Part shown: positions 23,589 to 32,361 of the stretch, one piece after another
Layout: each line of letters begins with the position of its first letter
Position numbering within the stretch: the first letter of the stretch is position 1
Assembly (NCBI RefSeq): GCF_001921205.1
Contig: NZ_MSIE01000001.1
Coordinates: 62,001-126,000, forward strand
Source of the DNA: Actinophytocola xanthii
GTDB lineage: Bacteria; Actinomycetota; Actinomycetes; Mycobacteriales; Pseudonocardiaceae
Length of the DNA: 64,000 bases
Reading direction: 5' to 3'
Position numbers and translations under genes: made by a program
The notes under the pieces: model-generated
Seen by the model: the letters and a program-made list of their open reading frames with translations, nothing else
Database searches by the model: none
Told to the model about the DNA's origin: nothing

Positions 23589-24629
23589 TCAGGCGATCAC
23601 GCGGCGGATGACCGTGATGGGGCCGATCGCGTCGATAGGGGCGATCTTGACGGTCTCGCCGAAGCTGGGGGCGTGGACGGCCCTCGTACTGTCGACGGCG
23701 ATGGCGACGTGGTGTACCGGCTGGAAGTAGAAGATCAGGTCCCCCGGCCGGACGTTCGACCGCGGCACGGCCCGCCCCACCAGGGCCTGCTGCCGCGACA
23801 CCCGCGGCATCGTCACCCCGGCCTGCCGGAACGCGGTCTGCACGAGGCCCGAACAGTCGTAGGAGTCCGGCCCGACCGCACCCCACAGGTAGGGCTTGCC
23901 CCGCTGTGCCAGCGCAAACTCCAGCATCCCGCCGACATCCCCGCCGGGGACGACGACGTCGCTGCCGTAGTCCTCCACCCCGGCCAGCAACGACCGCTGC
24001 TCCGGCGTCAGGTTGTCCAGCGCCGTGCGGACCTCCCTGATCTGCCGGTCGAGGTCGCTGCGACGGCGTTGGACGTCGGCGGCGCTCGCGGCGACCTTGG
24101 CCTCCGCCTGCTCGGCGGCCGTCTCCGCCGCCCTCGCCGTCCGCTCGGCCTGCTCGGCGCGGGCCAGCACCGCGTCGTCCGCCGGGTCGCCGCCGGTCAG
24201 CCGGGTCGTCAGCGTGACGCCCTCGAGGCGGCCGAGCAGGTCGGTCGGGCTGGTGCTGTCCGCCAGTGCCGAGAGGGAGTCCAGGCCCCGCCGGGCTGTC
24301 ATCATCTCGGCCACCCGGTCCAGGTCCTGCACCGAGTTCGCCCGGCGGAGCGCCTCGTCGGCCGCCTCCTTGGCGTCGTCGGCGGCGGCCTTGGCCGCGG
24401 CGGAGGCACGCTGCTGGTTCGCCAGGGACTCCTGGACGATCAGCAGCTCCTCGTTGACCCGTTCGGCCTCCTTGCTCAGGTCGTGGTAGTGCGCGAGCAG
24501 ACCGGCGACGGTCGTCGGCTGGGCCGCGGACGACCCGGGCGCCACGAGCAGCGTCGCGACGAGCACCACGGCGACGCCCAGGGAAGCGCCCGACGAGGTA
24601 CCGCCCAAGAAGGCTAAGCGACCGCGCAC
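23589..24629 (-). CDS. Secreted NlpC/P60 peptidoglycan endopeptidase (RipA-like)
   Basis: A 346-residue wall hydrolase that should cut the peptide stems of peptidoglycan. Residues 1-36 are a signal peptide. A long Ala/Glu-rich coiled coil spans about residues 40-215 and the NlpC/P60 domain occupies about 230-346. The catalytic Cys259 lies in DSYDCSGLVQTA and the His306 in QPVHHVAIAVD. Coiled coil plus catalytic domain is the layout of RipA/RPF-interacting hydrolases, whose coil blocks the active site until activated. The start GTG has GGGGAG nearby. It is divergent from pptH with a repeat element between. Confidence 0.9.
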   Translation of the reverse strand: MRGRLAFLGGTSSGASLGVAVVLVATLLVAPGSSAAQPTTVAGLLAHYHDLSKEAERVNEELLIVQESLANQQRASAAAKAAADDAKEAADEALRRANSVQDLDRVAEMMTARRGLDSLSALADSTSPTDLLGRLEGVTLTTRLTGGDPADDAVLARAEQAERTARAAETAAEQAEAKVAASAADVQRRRSDLDRQIREVRTALDNLTPEQRSLLAGVEDYGSDVVVPGGDVGGMLEFALAQRGKPYLWGAVGPDSYDCSGLVQTAFRQAGVTMPRVSRQQALVGRAVPRSNVRPGDLIFYFQPVHHVAIAVDSTRAVHAPSFGETVKIAPIDAIGPITVIRRVIA

Positions 24630-24765
24630 CCCACCACTCCCCGACTCGTCGTTCCCGCCACACCATCATTGTTCAACATCGACGGTGTCCGCGGTCCGTT
24701 TGGGACCTACCGCGCACCAACGTCTGCACCAACGGACGGTAGGCGAGTACGGATAACGCGACCGT

Positions 24766-24932
24766 TAGGGCGCGTCCGCACAGTCCCGGTCGATGGGCTT
24801 CGTGATCCAGGTCGTCGCTGGCAAGGCGGAGGGCAGGCCTCGTACCGGGTCGTACTCGGCCTGTCCCGACAACGCCGCCAGCGGCGAACTGGGCGCGAAG
24901 ACCGCGACCGAGGGCTGTGCGGACGTGCCCTA
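24766..24932 (+). repeat. Dispersed TIR element, copy 1 (MITE-like, TA-flanked)
   Basis: This is one of three copies of a 166-167 bp element. It starts TAGGGCGCGTCC and ends GGACGTGCCCTA, and its inner arms CCGCACAG (24776-24783) and CTGTGCGG (24915-24922) are perfect reverse complements. TA at both ends looks like a target duplication. The middle is nearly identical to copies 2 and 3 but has one extra C (TGTCCCGAC), which opens a 46-codon frame (from ATG at 24793) not shared with them. Orientation is opposite to the other copies. Mobility is inferred from structure; no transposase is in the window. Confidence 0.9.
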
Positions 24933-24936
24933 GGGT
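24931..24936 (+). promoter_or_regulatory. -10 hexamer of pptH formed at the repeat end
   Basis: TAGGGT lies exactly six bases before the pptH GTG, with no Shine-Dalgarno sequence, as expected for a leaderless mRNA. Its first two bases are the terminal TA of repeat copy 1. Confidence 0.5.
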
Positions 24937-24942
24937 CTGGGG

Positions 24943-25773
24943 GTGAGCACGGGCATCCTCTCCGCGGTCAGCGACCTGCACGTCTCCTACGCCGAGAACC
25001 GCGAGGTGGTCAACGACCTGCGGCCGACCTCCGAGGCCGACTGGCTGCTGGTCGCCGGCGACGTGGCCGAGCGGTTCGCGAGCGTCGAGTGGGCGCTGGG
25101 CACCCTGCGCGAGCGGTGGTCCACGGTGATCTGGGTGCCGGGCAACCACGAGCTGTGGACCCCGCCGGACGACCCGGTAACCCTGCGCGGCGTCGAGCGC
25201 TACCAGGCGTTGGTCGAGATGTGCCGCCGCCTCGACATCGTGACGCCCGAGGACCCGTACCCGACGTGGGAGGGCCCGGACGGCCCGGTGACCATCGCGC
25301 CGCTGTTCACGCTCTACGACTACACCTTCCGCCCGCCCGGCTGCGCCACCAAGGCCGAGGGGCTCGCCTACGCCCACCGCACGGGCGTGGTCTGCACCGA
25401 CGAGTACCTGCTGCACCCCGACCCCTACCCCACCCGCGACGACTGGTGCCGCGCCCGGATCGAGGAGACCGGCCGCCGCCTCGACGCGCTCCCCGAGGAC
25501 GTGCCCACGGTCCTGGTCAACCACTACCCGCTGGTCCGCACGCCCACCGACGTGCTGCGCTACCCCGAGTTCGCGCAGTGGTGCGGCACCGAGCTGACCG
25601 CGTCCTGGCACACCCGATACCACGCGGCGGTCATGGTCTACGGCCACCTGCACATCCCCCGGACCACCCACTACGACGGCGTGCGCTTCGAGGAGGTCTC
25701 GCTCGGCTACCCGCGGGAGTGGAAGCCGCGCCAGCGCCCGCACGGCCTCCCCCGCACCATCCTGCCGGTGTAG
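24943..25773 (+). CDS. pptH: PptH-like 4'-phosphopantetheinyl hydrolase (calcineurin-type metallophosphoesterase)
   Basis: A 276-residue metallophosphoesterase. Metal-binding motifs appear in order: SDLHVS (Asp11, His13), VAGDVAE (Asp40), VPGNHELW (Asn68, His69), VNHYPL near residue 190 and YGHLHIPRT (His234, His236). The N-terminal SAVSDLHVSY, LRPTS and the ending RFEEVSLGYPREW closely recall M. tuberculosis PptH (Rv2795c) from memory. PptH removes phosphopantetheine from carrier proteins, opposing PptT. In mycobacteria pptH adjoins pptT; here it stands alone, with a repeat element 11 bases upstream and a lone matching repeat end touching its stop. The start GTG is probably leaderless. Confidence 0.83.
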   Translation: MSTGILSAVSDLHVSYAENREVVNDLRPTSEADWLLVAGDVAERFASVEWALGTLRERWSTVIWVPGNHELWTPPDDPVTLRGVERYQALVEMCRRLDIVTPEDPYPTWEGPDGPVTIAPLFTLYDYTFRPPGCATKAEGLAYAHRTGVVCTDEYLLHPDPYPTRDDWCRARIEETGRRLDALPEDVPTVLVNHYPLVRTPTDVLRYPEFAQWCGTELTASWHTRYHAAVMVYGHLHIPRTTHYDGVRFEEVSLGYPREWKPRQRPHGLPRTILPV

Positions 25774-25784
25774 GACGCGCCCTA
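25773..25784 (-). repeat. Lone terminal repeat end (12 bp) after pptH
   Basis: GGACGCGCCCTA is identical to the right end of copy 2 and the exact reverse complement of the left end of copy 1 (24766-24777). It fills the eight-base gap between pptH and the convergent gene, overlapping both stop codons. No other part of the element is present here. The bases after it (GCCGCGG) are shared with the outer flank of copy 3. Confidence 0.75.
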
Positions 25785-28676
25785 GCCGCGGCGGTCCGGG
25801 CGGTGGGTGCGCTGCCAGAAGGTCGGCCAGTCCTCGCCCGCCAGTAGGGCCCTCGGGGCGCACAGGCCCCGAGCGGCCACCTGGCGGTCGAACAGCTCCA
25901 CCCGCGCGGCCAGCTCCGCCGCCGCCGGCAGGGCCCTGCGCCACGGACCGTTGTCGTCACGCAGGTCGCTCGGCGGGAAGCCCGGCACCTCGGTGGTCCC
26001 CGGCGCGGTCAGCGGGGTCACCTCCTCCCCCGGCGAGGAGTCGCACGTGGTCCTGACGACCAGGGCGCACACCAGCTCCGGAGACGGGTGCTCGGCGACG
26101 GACCGGAGCAGGGTCCCGTCCATCGCCAGGGTGCCCAGCGCCGCGCGCAGGGACCGCGCCAGCACGTCCAGCCCGCGGGCCGGGGCGATGTCCGGCTGGC
26201 GGACCAGGATGCGGAGGGCGCGCGGGAGCGGCGCGTCGACGGTCAGCCGCGCCAGCTGGGGGTCCGGGCCGAGCCCGGTGACCGCCGCGGTCAGGGGGCG
26301 GGTGGCGGTGGCCTGCCAGAGGGTTCGCGCGGTCAGGCCGGTGGACATGGCCCGGCGGAGCAGGTCGGCCAGCTCGGTGCGGGACAGGCGGTTCAGGGCG
26401 GTCACCGCCGCTTCCGGGGTGGGGTCGGCCCGGTGGCCCAGGGCGTCCGCGAGGGCCAGGTAGGTCCGCCGCGCGTCGGCGGCGGCGGTCAACGTCCGCG
26501 CCACCTCGGTGGCCAGGGCGCCGCGCGTCTCGGTCGTCAGGGCAGGCGTCCGGCGGGTGGGTCGGCGGTGGGAGGTGTTCCTGGACCGCGGGGGCGGCAC
26601 CGGCGGCGCCGGTTCGACAACCGGGGGCCGCGCGGTCGTCGGCAGGCTCCGCGCCCAGCGTTCGACGTGCTCACGCAGGGATGCCGCGAGGGGTTCGTTG
26701 AAGCGGCCCTTGAGTTCCTCGACGTGCCAACCTCCGAACCTGCGGCGGATGTCCACGTTCGCGGCGATCCTGCCCCCGGGCTCGTCGCGCAGCGCCATCA
26801 GGACGTACTTCCCGGCGCGGGCGCCCTCGACGTACCACGGTTGGCCTATGCAGTTGCCCATGTAGTTGGCCCAGCCGACCACCTGCCTCGCGGTCCGGCC
26901 CAGCTCCACGACCAGGTCGGTCCCCGGAACCGCGCGCCCGTCCCACTCCGCGACCTCGGGCGGGAGGGGAAACCGGTCGGTGTCGGCCTGCACGACCCCC
27001 GTGTCGGCCAACACCGCGTCGACCAGCTCGCCCCAGCTGCCGCAGCGGGCGGGTGGGGTGCCGCCGAACGCGACCAGCTGGGCCACACCGGCGGCGGCGA
27101 GCGGCACCGTCTCGACGCTCGGGCGGGTCGGGTCCGGCTCCGGTGGCGTGTCGTACCTCAGGTCGAGCGAGGTCGGTTCGTAGATCACCCTGGCGCTCTG
27201 GTTGCCGTAGAACGGGGCCAGGGCGTCGGCCAGGTCGCACAACCACAGCAGGTCGTGCGGGGCCTCCAGCTCGACCGGGCTCCTGTCCGGCTCGGCGGCG
27301 GTTCGCCGTGCCAGCGTCTGGTTCGGAGCGTCCGCGTGCCGGTCCGGCAGCGGTGGCTGCTCCCAGTCGCCCGGGGTCCGGCGAAAACCCGAGACCTCGC
27401 GCCACCGCCGCAGCGCGGGCACCTGCCAGGGGCCGCCGTGGAAGTCGGACAACGGCTCCCTCTCGACCCTCCGGGTGGCCAGTCGCGCCGTGGCCAGGAC
27501 CACGAGGCCGTAGTTGCGTGCCAGGGCGACCCGCTCGCGCACGTAGGCCTCGGTGCTCGGGCTGACGGGCTGGTCGGGACGCAACACCGTGCAGAGGTCG
27601 TGGACGTAGCGGCCCGGACGTGCCGGATGGTCGTACGCGCCCTCGACCCGGCGCCCTGCCGCCCTCCACTCCGCCTTGCTCAGGCAGGCGTCGGCCGCGT
27701 CGAGCTCCTCGCGGTGGCGCCGCGCGGCCACCGCGAAGCCCTCGTCGGACATGGTTCTGGCGAACCGCAGCAGCGCGGTCGCCGCGATCGCGTCGTTCAC
27801 CAGCCGAGTCAGCTCCCAGGCGGGCCACCAGGCCGGCGGCCTCCACCGGGCCACCTCGGCGATCCGGATGGGATCCTGCAGGCTCCGGCGCACGTCCCGC
27901 GCGAGCGGCTCGTCGAAGTGGTCGTCGTAGCGCTCGCGGAGCCGCTCGAGCTGGTCGACGCCGGTCTGTGCGGCGACCAGCGCCGCCAGCCGCCGCTCGG
28001 CGAGCAGGTGACCGCACACGTGCTCCCACAGGCTGACCACCAGGGTCAGCCGCCGGGGGCGCGGAAAACCGGACAGCACAGCGGAAAGGTGGTGGGACAG
28101 TGTGGACGCCGCGCCCCGCGGGAACGGGTCGGTCCCCTCCGGGGCACGCAGCTCGAGCACCCGCTCCAGCTGTTCCGGGCCGAGCAGGTCGGACACCGCG
28201 GACGCCAGTTGCAGCGCCCCCCACTGTTCCTGTGCCATGGCGGTCGCCGCGGCCGCGCCAACCCGTTTGGTCGCCGACAACCCGAACAGCGCCACCAGGA
28301 CGCTCGTGCGGTCGCCCAGCCGGTCTGTCGCATGCGGACCGAGAAACCTCGCCGCCGCGAGCAGCGCGTCGCGGCGGTCGCCGGCGGCACCGTCGAGACG
28401 GGCCGACGTGAAGCCGCCTCCCAAGTGGACGCCCGCCCCCGCGGCCACCTCGGTTCCCCCTGCCACCAACAGAACCAGCTGCCCGACAGCCGCCCCGGGG
28501 TCCGCGCCGGCCGGGCCGACGACCACCGGCGCACCGGGCGGGTGGACGCCGGCCGGGCCGTCGACAGGCACGGGGTCACCGCCCGGGGCCGCCCGCCAGC
28601 AGCGCATCCCCGGTTCGGTCACCACTCCGAAAGCCAGTCGCGTAGACACGCCTTCCAGCGTAGGGACCGACGCCAC
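25782..28676 (-). CDS. Large protein with a PcfJ-like domain, function unknown
   Basis: A 964-residue protein. The only part I can relate to a family is near residues 600-665. There YMGNCIGQPWYVEGARAGKY is followed by ALRDEPGGRIAANVDIRR and EELKGRFNEP, the layout of PcfJ-type domains (an N/HC motif, a Gly-Lys turn, then a G-x-x-N-x-P end). The N-terminal 600 residues are mostly helical and Trp/Arg-rich, with no signal peptide or membrane helix. After a Pro/Arg linker (about 680-710), a C-terminal helical domain follows. PcfJ was first seen on a conjugative plasmid; its biochemical role is unknown. The stop TAG lies in a lone repeat end, so the C-terminus may have been set by that insertion. 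Start codon uncertain (GTG at 28676 or 28649). Confidence 0.7.
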   Translation of the reverse strand: MASVPTLEGVSTRLAFGVVTEPGMRCWRAAPGGDPVPVDGPAGVHPPGAPVVVGPAGADPGAAVGQLVLLVAGGTEVAAGAGVHLGGGFTSARLDGAAGDRRDALLAAARFLGPHATDRLGDRTSVLVALFGLSATKRVGAAAATAMAQEQWGALQLASAVSDLLGPEQLERVLELRAPEGTDPFPRGAASTLSHHLSAVLSGFPRPRRLTLVVSLWEHVCGHLLAERRLAALVAAQTGVDQLERLRERYDDHFDEPLARDVRRSLQDPIRIAEVARWRPPAWWPAWELTRLVNDAIAATALLRFARTMSDEGFAVAARRHREELDAADACLSKAEWRAAGRRVEGAYDHPARPGRYVHDLCTVLRPDQPVSPSTEAYVRERVALARNYGLVVLATARLATRRVEREPLSDFHGGPWQVPALRRWREVSGFRRTPGDWEQPPLPDRHADAPNQTLARRTAAEPDRSPVELEAPHDLLWLCDLADALAPFYGNQSARVIYEPTSLDLRYDTPPEPDPTRPSVETVPLAAAGVAQLVAFGGTPPARCGSWGELVDAVLADTGVVQADTDRFPLPPEVAEWDGRAVPGTDLVVELGRTARQVVGWANYMGNCIGQPWYVEGARAGKYVLMALRDEPGGRIAANVDIRRRFGGWHVEELKGRFNEPLAASLREHVERWARSLPTTARPPVVEPAPPVPPPRSRNTSHRRPTRRTPALTTETRGALATEVARTLTAAADARRTYLALADALGHRADPTPEAAVTALNRLSRTELADLLRRAMSTGLTARTLWQATATRPLTAAVTGLGPDPQLARLTVDAPLPRALRILVRQPDIAPARGLDVLARSLRAALGTLAMDGTLLRSVAEHPSPELVCALVVRTTCDSSPGEEVTPLTAPGTTEVPGFPPSDLRDDNGPWRRALPAAAELAARVELFDRQVAARGLCAPRALLAGEDWPTFWQRTHRPDRRG

Positions 28677-28711
28677 TCAATTTGCCCGCGCTCGAGCGCG
28701 ACGGGGTTGGG

Positions 28712-29920
28712 CTACCGCACTCCCTCGAACACCGCGGCCATGCCCTGACCGCCGCCGACGCACATGGTCTCCAGGCCGTAGCGCGCCCCGCGGCGGTCCA
28801 TCTCGTGCAGCAGCGAGGTGAGCATGCGCACGCCGGTGGCGGCGATCGGATGGCCGAGCGAGATGCCGGAGCCGTTGACGTTGAGCCGCTCGGGGTCCTC
28901 CCAGTCCCAGCCGCGCAGCACGCCGAGAACCTGGCAGGCGAACGCCTCGTTCAGCTCGACCAGGTCGAGGTCGTCGAACGACAGCCCGGTGCGGGCGAAC
29001 AGCTTCTCCACCGCGGGGACCGGACCGAGGCCCATCTCGCCCGGCTCGCAGCCGGCGGCGGCCCAACCGCGCAGGAAGCCCAGCGGGGTCAGGTCGAGCT
29101 CGTCGAGCCGGTCCTCCGCGACGACCAGACACGCGGCCGCGGCGTCGTTCTGCTGGCTCGCGTTGCCGGCGGTCACCGTCCCGTCCGGAAAGATCGTGCG
29201 CAGCTTGCCCAGGGTCTGCGGGGTCGAGTCCGGCCGCACGCCCTCGTCCCGGTCGAACAGGATGGGCTCACCACGACGCTGCGGCACCTCGACCGGCACG
29301 ACCTCGGCGGAGAACCGGCCGGCGGCCCAGGCCGCGGCGGCCCGCTGATGGCTGCGCGCGGCGTACTCGTCGGCCTCCTCGCGGGTGATGCCGTAGCGCC
29401 GCGCGACGTTCTCAGCGGTCTCGACCATCCCGGAGATCTTCCCGAACCGCCACTCCGGCTGCGAGCGCTCACGCCCGCGGTCGAGCCGGTCCCATAGCTG
29501 CACCCCGCCGGACCTGCTGCCCCACCGCACGCCGGTGGTGTAGTGCTCGGCGTTGCTCATGCTCTCCACGCCACCGGCGAGGACCACGTCGGCCGCGCCG
29601 GTCTGCACCATCATCGCGGCGGTCACCACGGCCTGCAGCCCGCCGCCGCAGCGGCGGTCGAGCTGCAGGCCCGGCACCTCGACCGGCAGGTTCGCGTGCA
29701 GCGCGGCCCACCGCCCCACGCACGGCGTCTCCGCGTTCGCGTAGGACTGCGCGAACACGACGTCGTCCACCCGCCCCGGCTCGACGCCGGAGCGGGCGAC
29801 GACGGCCTTCACCACGGTCGCGGCGAGGTCCTCGACCGGCACCGGGCGCAGGGTCCCGCCGAACGCTCCGACGGGGGTACGCAGCGGGGTCACGATGGCG
29901 GCTCGTCTCATGCCCTGCAT
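28712..29920 (-). CDS. Thiolase (acetyl-CoA C-acyltransferase)
   Basis: A 402-residue thiolase that would cleave 3-oxoacyl-CoA with CoA or condense acetyl-CoA. Active residues: Cys91 in LDRRCGGGLQA, His in SLGHPIAATG (about residue 358) and Cys in MCVGGGQGMA (about 388). ATG at 29920 is chosen because GGAG stands five bases before it; an ATG three codons later is less well placed. The start lies two bases after the stop of the ABC permease gene, so thiolase is translated as the third gene of an exporter operon, an unexpected pairing. It could complete the acyl-CoA pathways encoded at 41.7-45.1 and 57-61 kb. Confidence 0.92.
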   Translation of the reverse strand: MQGMRRAAIVTPLRTPVGAFGGTLRPVPVEDLAATVVKAVVARSGVEPGRVDDVVFAQSYANAETPCVGRWAALHANLPVEVPGLQLDRRCGGGLQAVVTAAMMVQTGAADVVLAGGVESMSNAEHYTTGVRWGSRSGGVQLWDRLDRGRERSQPEWRFGKISGMVETAENVARRYGITREEADEYAARSHQRAAAAWAAGRFSAEVVPVEVPQRRGEPILFDRDEGVRPDSTPQTLGKLRTIFPDGTVTAGNASQQNDAAAACLVVAEDRLDELDLTPLGFLRGWAAAGCEPGEMGLGPVPAVEKLFARTGLSFDDLDLVELNEAFACQVLGVLRGWDWEDPERLNVNGSGISLGHPIAATGVRMLTSLLHEMDRRGARYGLETMCVGGGQGMAAVFEGVR

Positions 29921-29922
29921 TG

Positions 29923-32361
29923 TTACTCCGCGGCGATGGCCGCGAGAACGTCGGTGTGAGCAGCACGTCTCGCGGGCCAGAGCGCGGCGAGCACGCCGAC
30001 GACCACCATGCCGGCCAGCGACACCCCGATGACCTGGTACGGCAGCGCGATGTCGGTCAGGGGCCGGCCCAGCATCACGTGCTGCATGACCGCGCCGAAC
30101 CCGACGCCGACGACGATGCCGACCAGTCCGCCGTAGGCGCAGATCACCAGGCTCTCCAGGCGTACCGCGCCACGCACCAGCCGGCGCCGGGCACCGACCG
30201 CGCGCAGCACGCCGACCTCGCGGCGGCGCTCCAGGACCGAGAGCGCGAGCGTGTTCACCACGCCGAAGGCCGCGATCACCACCGCCGCGCCGAACAGGGC
30301 GTACATCACCTCGAGCACGGCCTCGAACTCCTCGGCGCCGGAGGCGATCACGCCCTCCCGGTCGGTGACGCGGACGTCGGGCCGGTCGCGGAACTCGGCG
30401 TCGAGCGCCGCACGTACCCGGTCGGGGTCGGCACCGGTGGCGTAGACGGTCGTGGTGGCGGCCCGGAAGCGGGCCGGCGCCGCCGCCACGTCGAGGTAGA
30501 ACAGCGGCCGCCCCTCGATCGTCGAGTACAGGCCGACGACCGGTCTGGTCACCCTGTGGTCGCCGAAGTCGAGCGTCACCTCGTCGCCCAGGCCGATCCC
30601 GCGCATCGCCGCCTCGTTGCTCCCGACGACAACCCCGCGCCGCAGGTCCGCGCTGCCCGCCTCGAGATCGGCCCGCAGCACGGTGTCGAACGCGTCCGGC
30701 TCGATCGCCGAGACCGTCGTCAGGCCGGCCCCGCCGGCGTGCTGGACCTCGACGCGCCCGTACCGGTCGGCGACGGCGGTGCTCACCCCCGGCGTGGCGC
30801 GGACGCGGTCGAGCACGTCGGTCGCGAGCGGCTCGTCGCCGGCCGCCGGCACCACGACCGTGGTCGACTCGGGCACCGTCGCACGCACCGTCGCCGCGGA
30901 CATCGAGACGATCGTCTCGCCCAGGGTCGCGAACGCGCACACCAGCGCGAGCCCCACCAGCAACGCCGAGGAGGTGGCCGCGGTGCGTCGCGGGTCGCGG
31001 ACCGCGTTGCGGGCGCCGAGCCGCACCGCCGGCCGGCGCGTCCGGCCGAGCACCCGGGCCACCGGGCCGAGGACGGCCGCGGCGAGCTCGGGCGCGAGCA
31101 CCAGGACGCCCAGCCAGCCGAGGATCCCGCCGCCCATGCCGACCACGCGTGCCGTGGTGTCCAGGTCCACCCCGGCGGTGGCGACCACGACGACCACCCC
31201 GGCGAGCAGCAGGACCGCGCCGAGCACCAGCCGGACCACGCGGGAGCGGCGGGGCAGCACGGCCGCCTCGGTCCGCAGCGCGGCGACCGGCGCGACGGTG
31301 GCCGCGCGGCGCGCGGAGCCGAACGCGGCGGCGACGGTCACCCCGACACCGACGGCGTAGCCGAGGATGATCGCGACCGGCGACACCGTCAGCGGCGTGT
31401 CGTCCTGGCCGGCCAGGACCATCGCGGCCCCGACCCCGATCCCCAGCGCGATCCCCGCGGTGGAACCCGCGACACCCACCGCCACGGCCTCGACCAGCAC
31501 CGCCCGCCGGACCTGCCGCCGCGTCGCGCCCACCGCGCGCAGCAGCGCGAACTGCCGGACCCGCTGGGTGACCAGCATCGTGAAGGTGTTCGCGATGACG
31601 AACCCGCCGACCAGCAGGGCGACCGCGGCGAAGGCGAGCAACGACAGGCGGGTGTCGTCGGCGTCCGCCCGAGCCTGGTCCAGCACCTCCTGGTTGAGCC
31701 GCTCGCCGGTGTCCACCCGCCACCCGGGGCGCGACGGCAGCGCGAGCGCACCCGGCTCGCGGTCGGTGTCCAGCTCGACCCGCTCGAACCGGGAACCGAC
31801 CAGGTCCGACGCGACCTCCTGGTCGAAGGCGAGCCGTGGTGGTCGCTCCGGGCCGAGCGAGCGGTAGTCGAACACCCCGACCACCGCGGCGCGCAGCTCC
31901 CGACCGTCGGCCAGCAGCGCGCGGGCGGTGTCGCGCGGCGCCAGCCCGGTGTCGCTCCACACGGCCACCTCGTCCGGCCCGCGGGGCGCACGGCCGGCGA
32001 CGAGGACGAACCGGCCGGTGTCGTCCCACCCGGTGCCCGCTCGCTCATGTGACCCGGGCACCAGCTTGCCGTCCGAGCCGACCAGCGCCGCCCGTCCGGC
32101 CAGCACCCCGGTGGCGCGGGTGACGCCCGGGACGCCCTCGAGCAGCTCCAGGTCCTCGGCGGCGAGCCCGGCACCGCTCTCCGGTCCGCGGACCACGAGG
32201 TCCACGCCGGTGCGCAGGTCGACCTCGCCTACCGCGTCGGCCGTCGAGTCGGCCATCACCCAGGTGGAGACCACGAACGCGACCCCGAGCACGACGGCGA
32301 CCAGGGTCATCACCAGCCGCCCTCGGTGGGCCCGCAGGTCCCGCAGCATCGCGCGCAGCAT
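29923..32361 (-). CDS. FtsX-like ABC transporter permease
   Basis: An 812-residue permease of the MacB/FtsX superfamily with two FtsX modules. Helix 1 is at residues 15-36, an extracellular domain follows (about 45-245), then three helices (about 250-370). A central pair is at about 400-450, a second extracellular domain at about 480-690 and three final helices at 690-800. Such proteins export lipoproteins, peptides or antibiotics, or signal across the membrane. The ATG directly abuts the ATPase stop codon (TAGATG). Together with the divergent histidine kinase and response regulator this resembles self-regulated exporters that respond to cell-envelope agents. Confidence 0.9.
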   Translation of the reverse strand: MLRAMLRDLRAHRGRLVMTLVAVVLGVAFVVSTWVMADSTADAVGEVDLRTGVDLVVRGPESGAGLAAEDLELLEGVPGVTRATGVLAGRAALVGSDGKLVPGSHERAGTGWDDTGRFVLVAGRAPRGPDEVAVWSDTGLAPRDTARALLADGRELRAAVVGVFDYRSLGPERPPRLAFDQEVASDLVGSRFERVELDTDREPGALALPSRPGWRVDTGERLNQEVLDQARADADDTRLSLLAFAAVALLVGGFVIANTFTMLVTQRVRQFALLRAVGATRRQVRRAVLVEAVAVGVAGSTAGIALGIGVGAAMVLAGQDDTPLTVSPVAIILGYAVGVGVTVAAAFGSARRAATVAPVAALRTEAAVLPRRSRVVRLVLGAVLLLAGVVVVVATAGVDLDTTARVVGMGGGILGWLGVLVLAPELAAAVLGPVARVLGRTRRPAVRLGARNAVRDPRRTAATSSALLVGLALVCAFATLGETIVSMSAATVRATVPESTTVVVPAAGDEPLATDVLDRVRATPGVSTAVADRYGRVEVQHAGGAGLTTVSAIEPDAFDTVLRADLEAGSADLRRGVVVGSNEAAMRGIGLGDEVTLDFGDHRVTRPVVGLYSTIEGRPLFYLDVAAAPARFRAATTTVYATGADPDRVRAALDAEFRDRPDVRVTDREGVIASGAEEFEAVLEVMYALFGAAVVIAAFGVVNTLALSVLERRREVGVLRAVGARRRLVRGAVRLESLVICAYGGLVGIVVGVGFGAVMQHVMLGRPLTDIALPYQVIGVSLAGMVVVGVLAALWPARRAAHTDVLAAIAAE

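Larger units (their letters stand above)
24630..24942. other. 313-base gap between nlpC and pptH holding repeat copy 1
   Basis: The left part (24630-24765) should carry the nlpC promoter. It contains an inverted repeat CCTACCG (24706-24712) / CGGTAGG (24737-24743) flanked by imperfectly matching GTCCGTTTGG and CCAACGGAC. The right part is a complete copy of the dispersed element, which ends 11 bases before the pptH start. Confidence 0.7.

Noticed and set aside
21250-23730. 826-codon open frame opposite the NACHT gene
   Set aside because: Low-complexity Gly/Arg/Asp-rich product; the minus strand carries a clear P-loop and Walker B.
24793-24933. 46-codon ORF inside repeat copy 1
   Set aside because: It exists only because of one extra C in this copy; copies 2 and 3 are shifted out of frame, and there is no ribosome site.
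21187-28676. The NACHT, NlpC, pptH and PcfJ-like genes as a defence island
   Set aside because: Only the NACHT gene has a defence-type domain; nlpC and pptH are housekeeping types and orientations are mixed, so a joint system is not supported.
26088-28748. 886-codon open frame on the + strand opposite the PcfJ-like gene
   Set aside because: Composition is dominated by G, R, Q and P with no domain; the minus-strand frame has domain motifs and normal composition.
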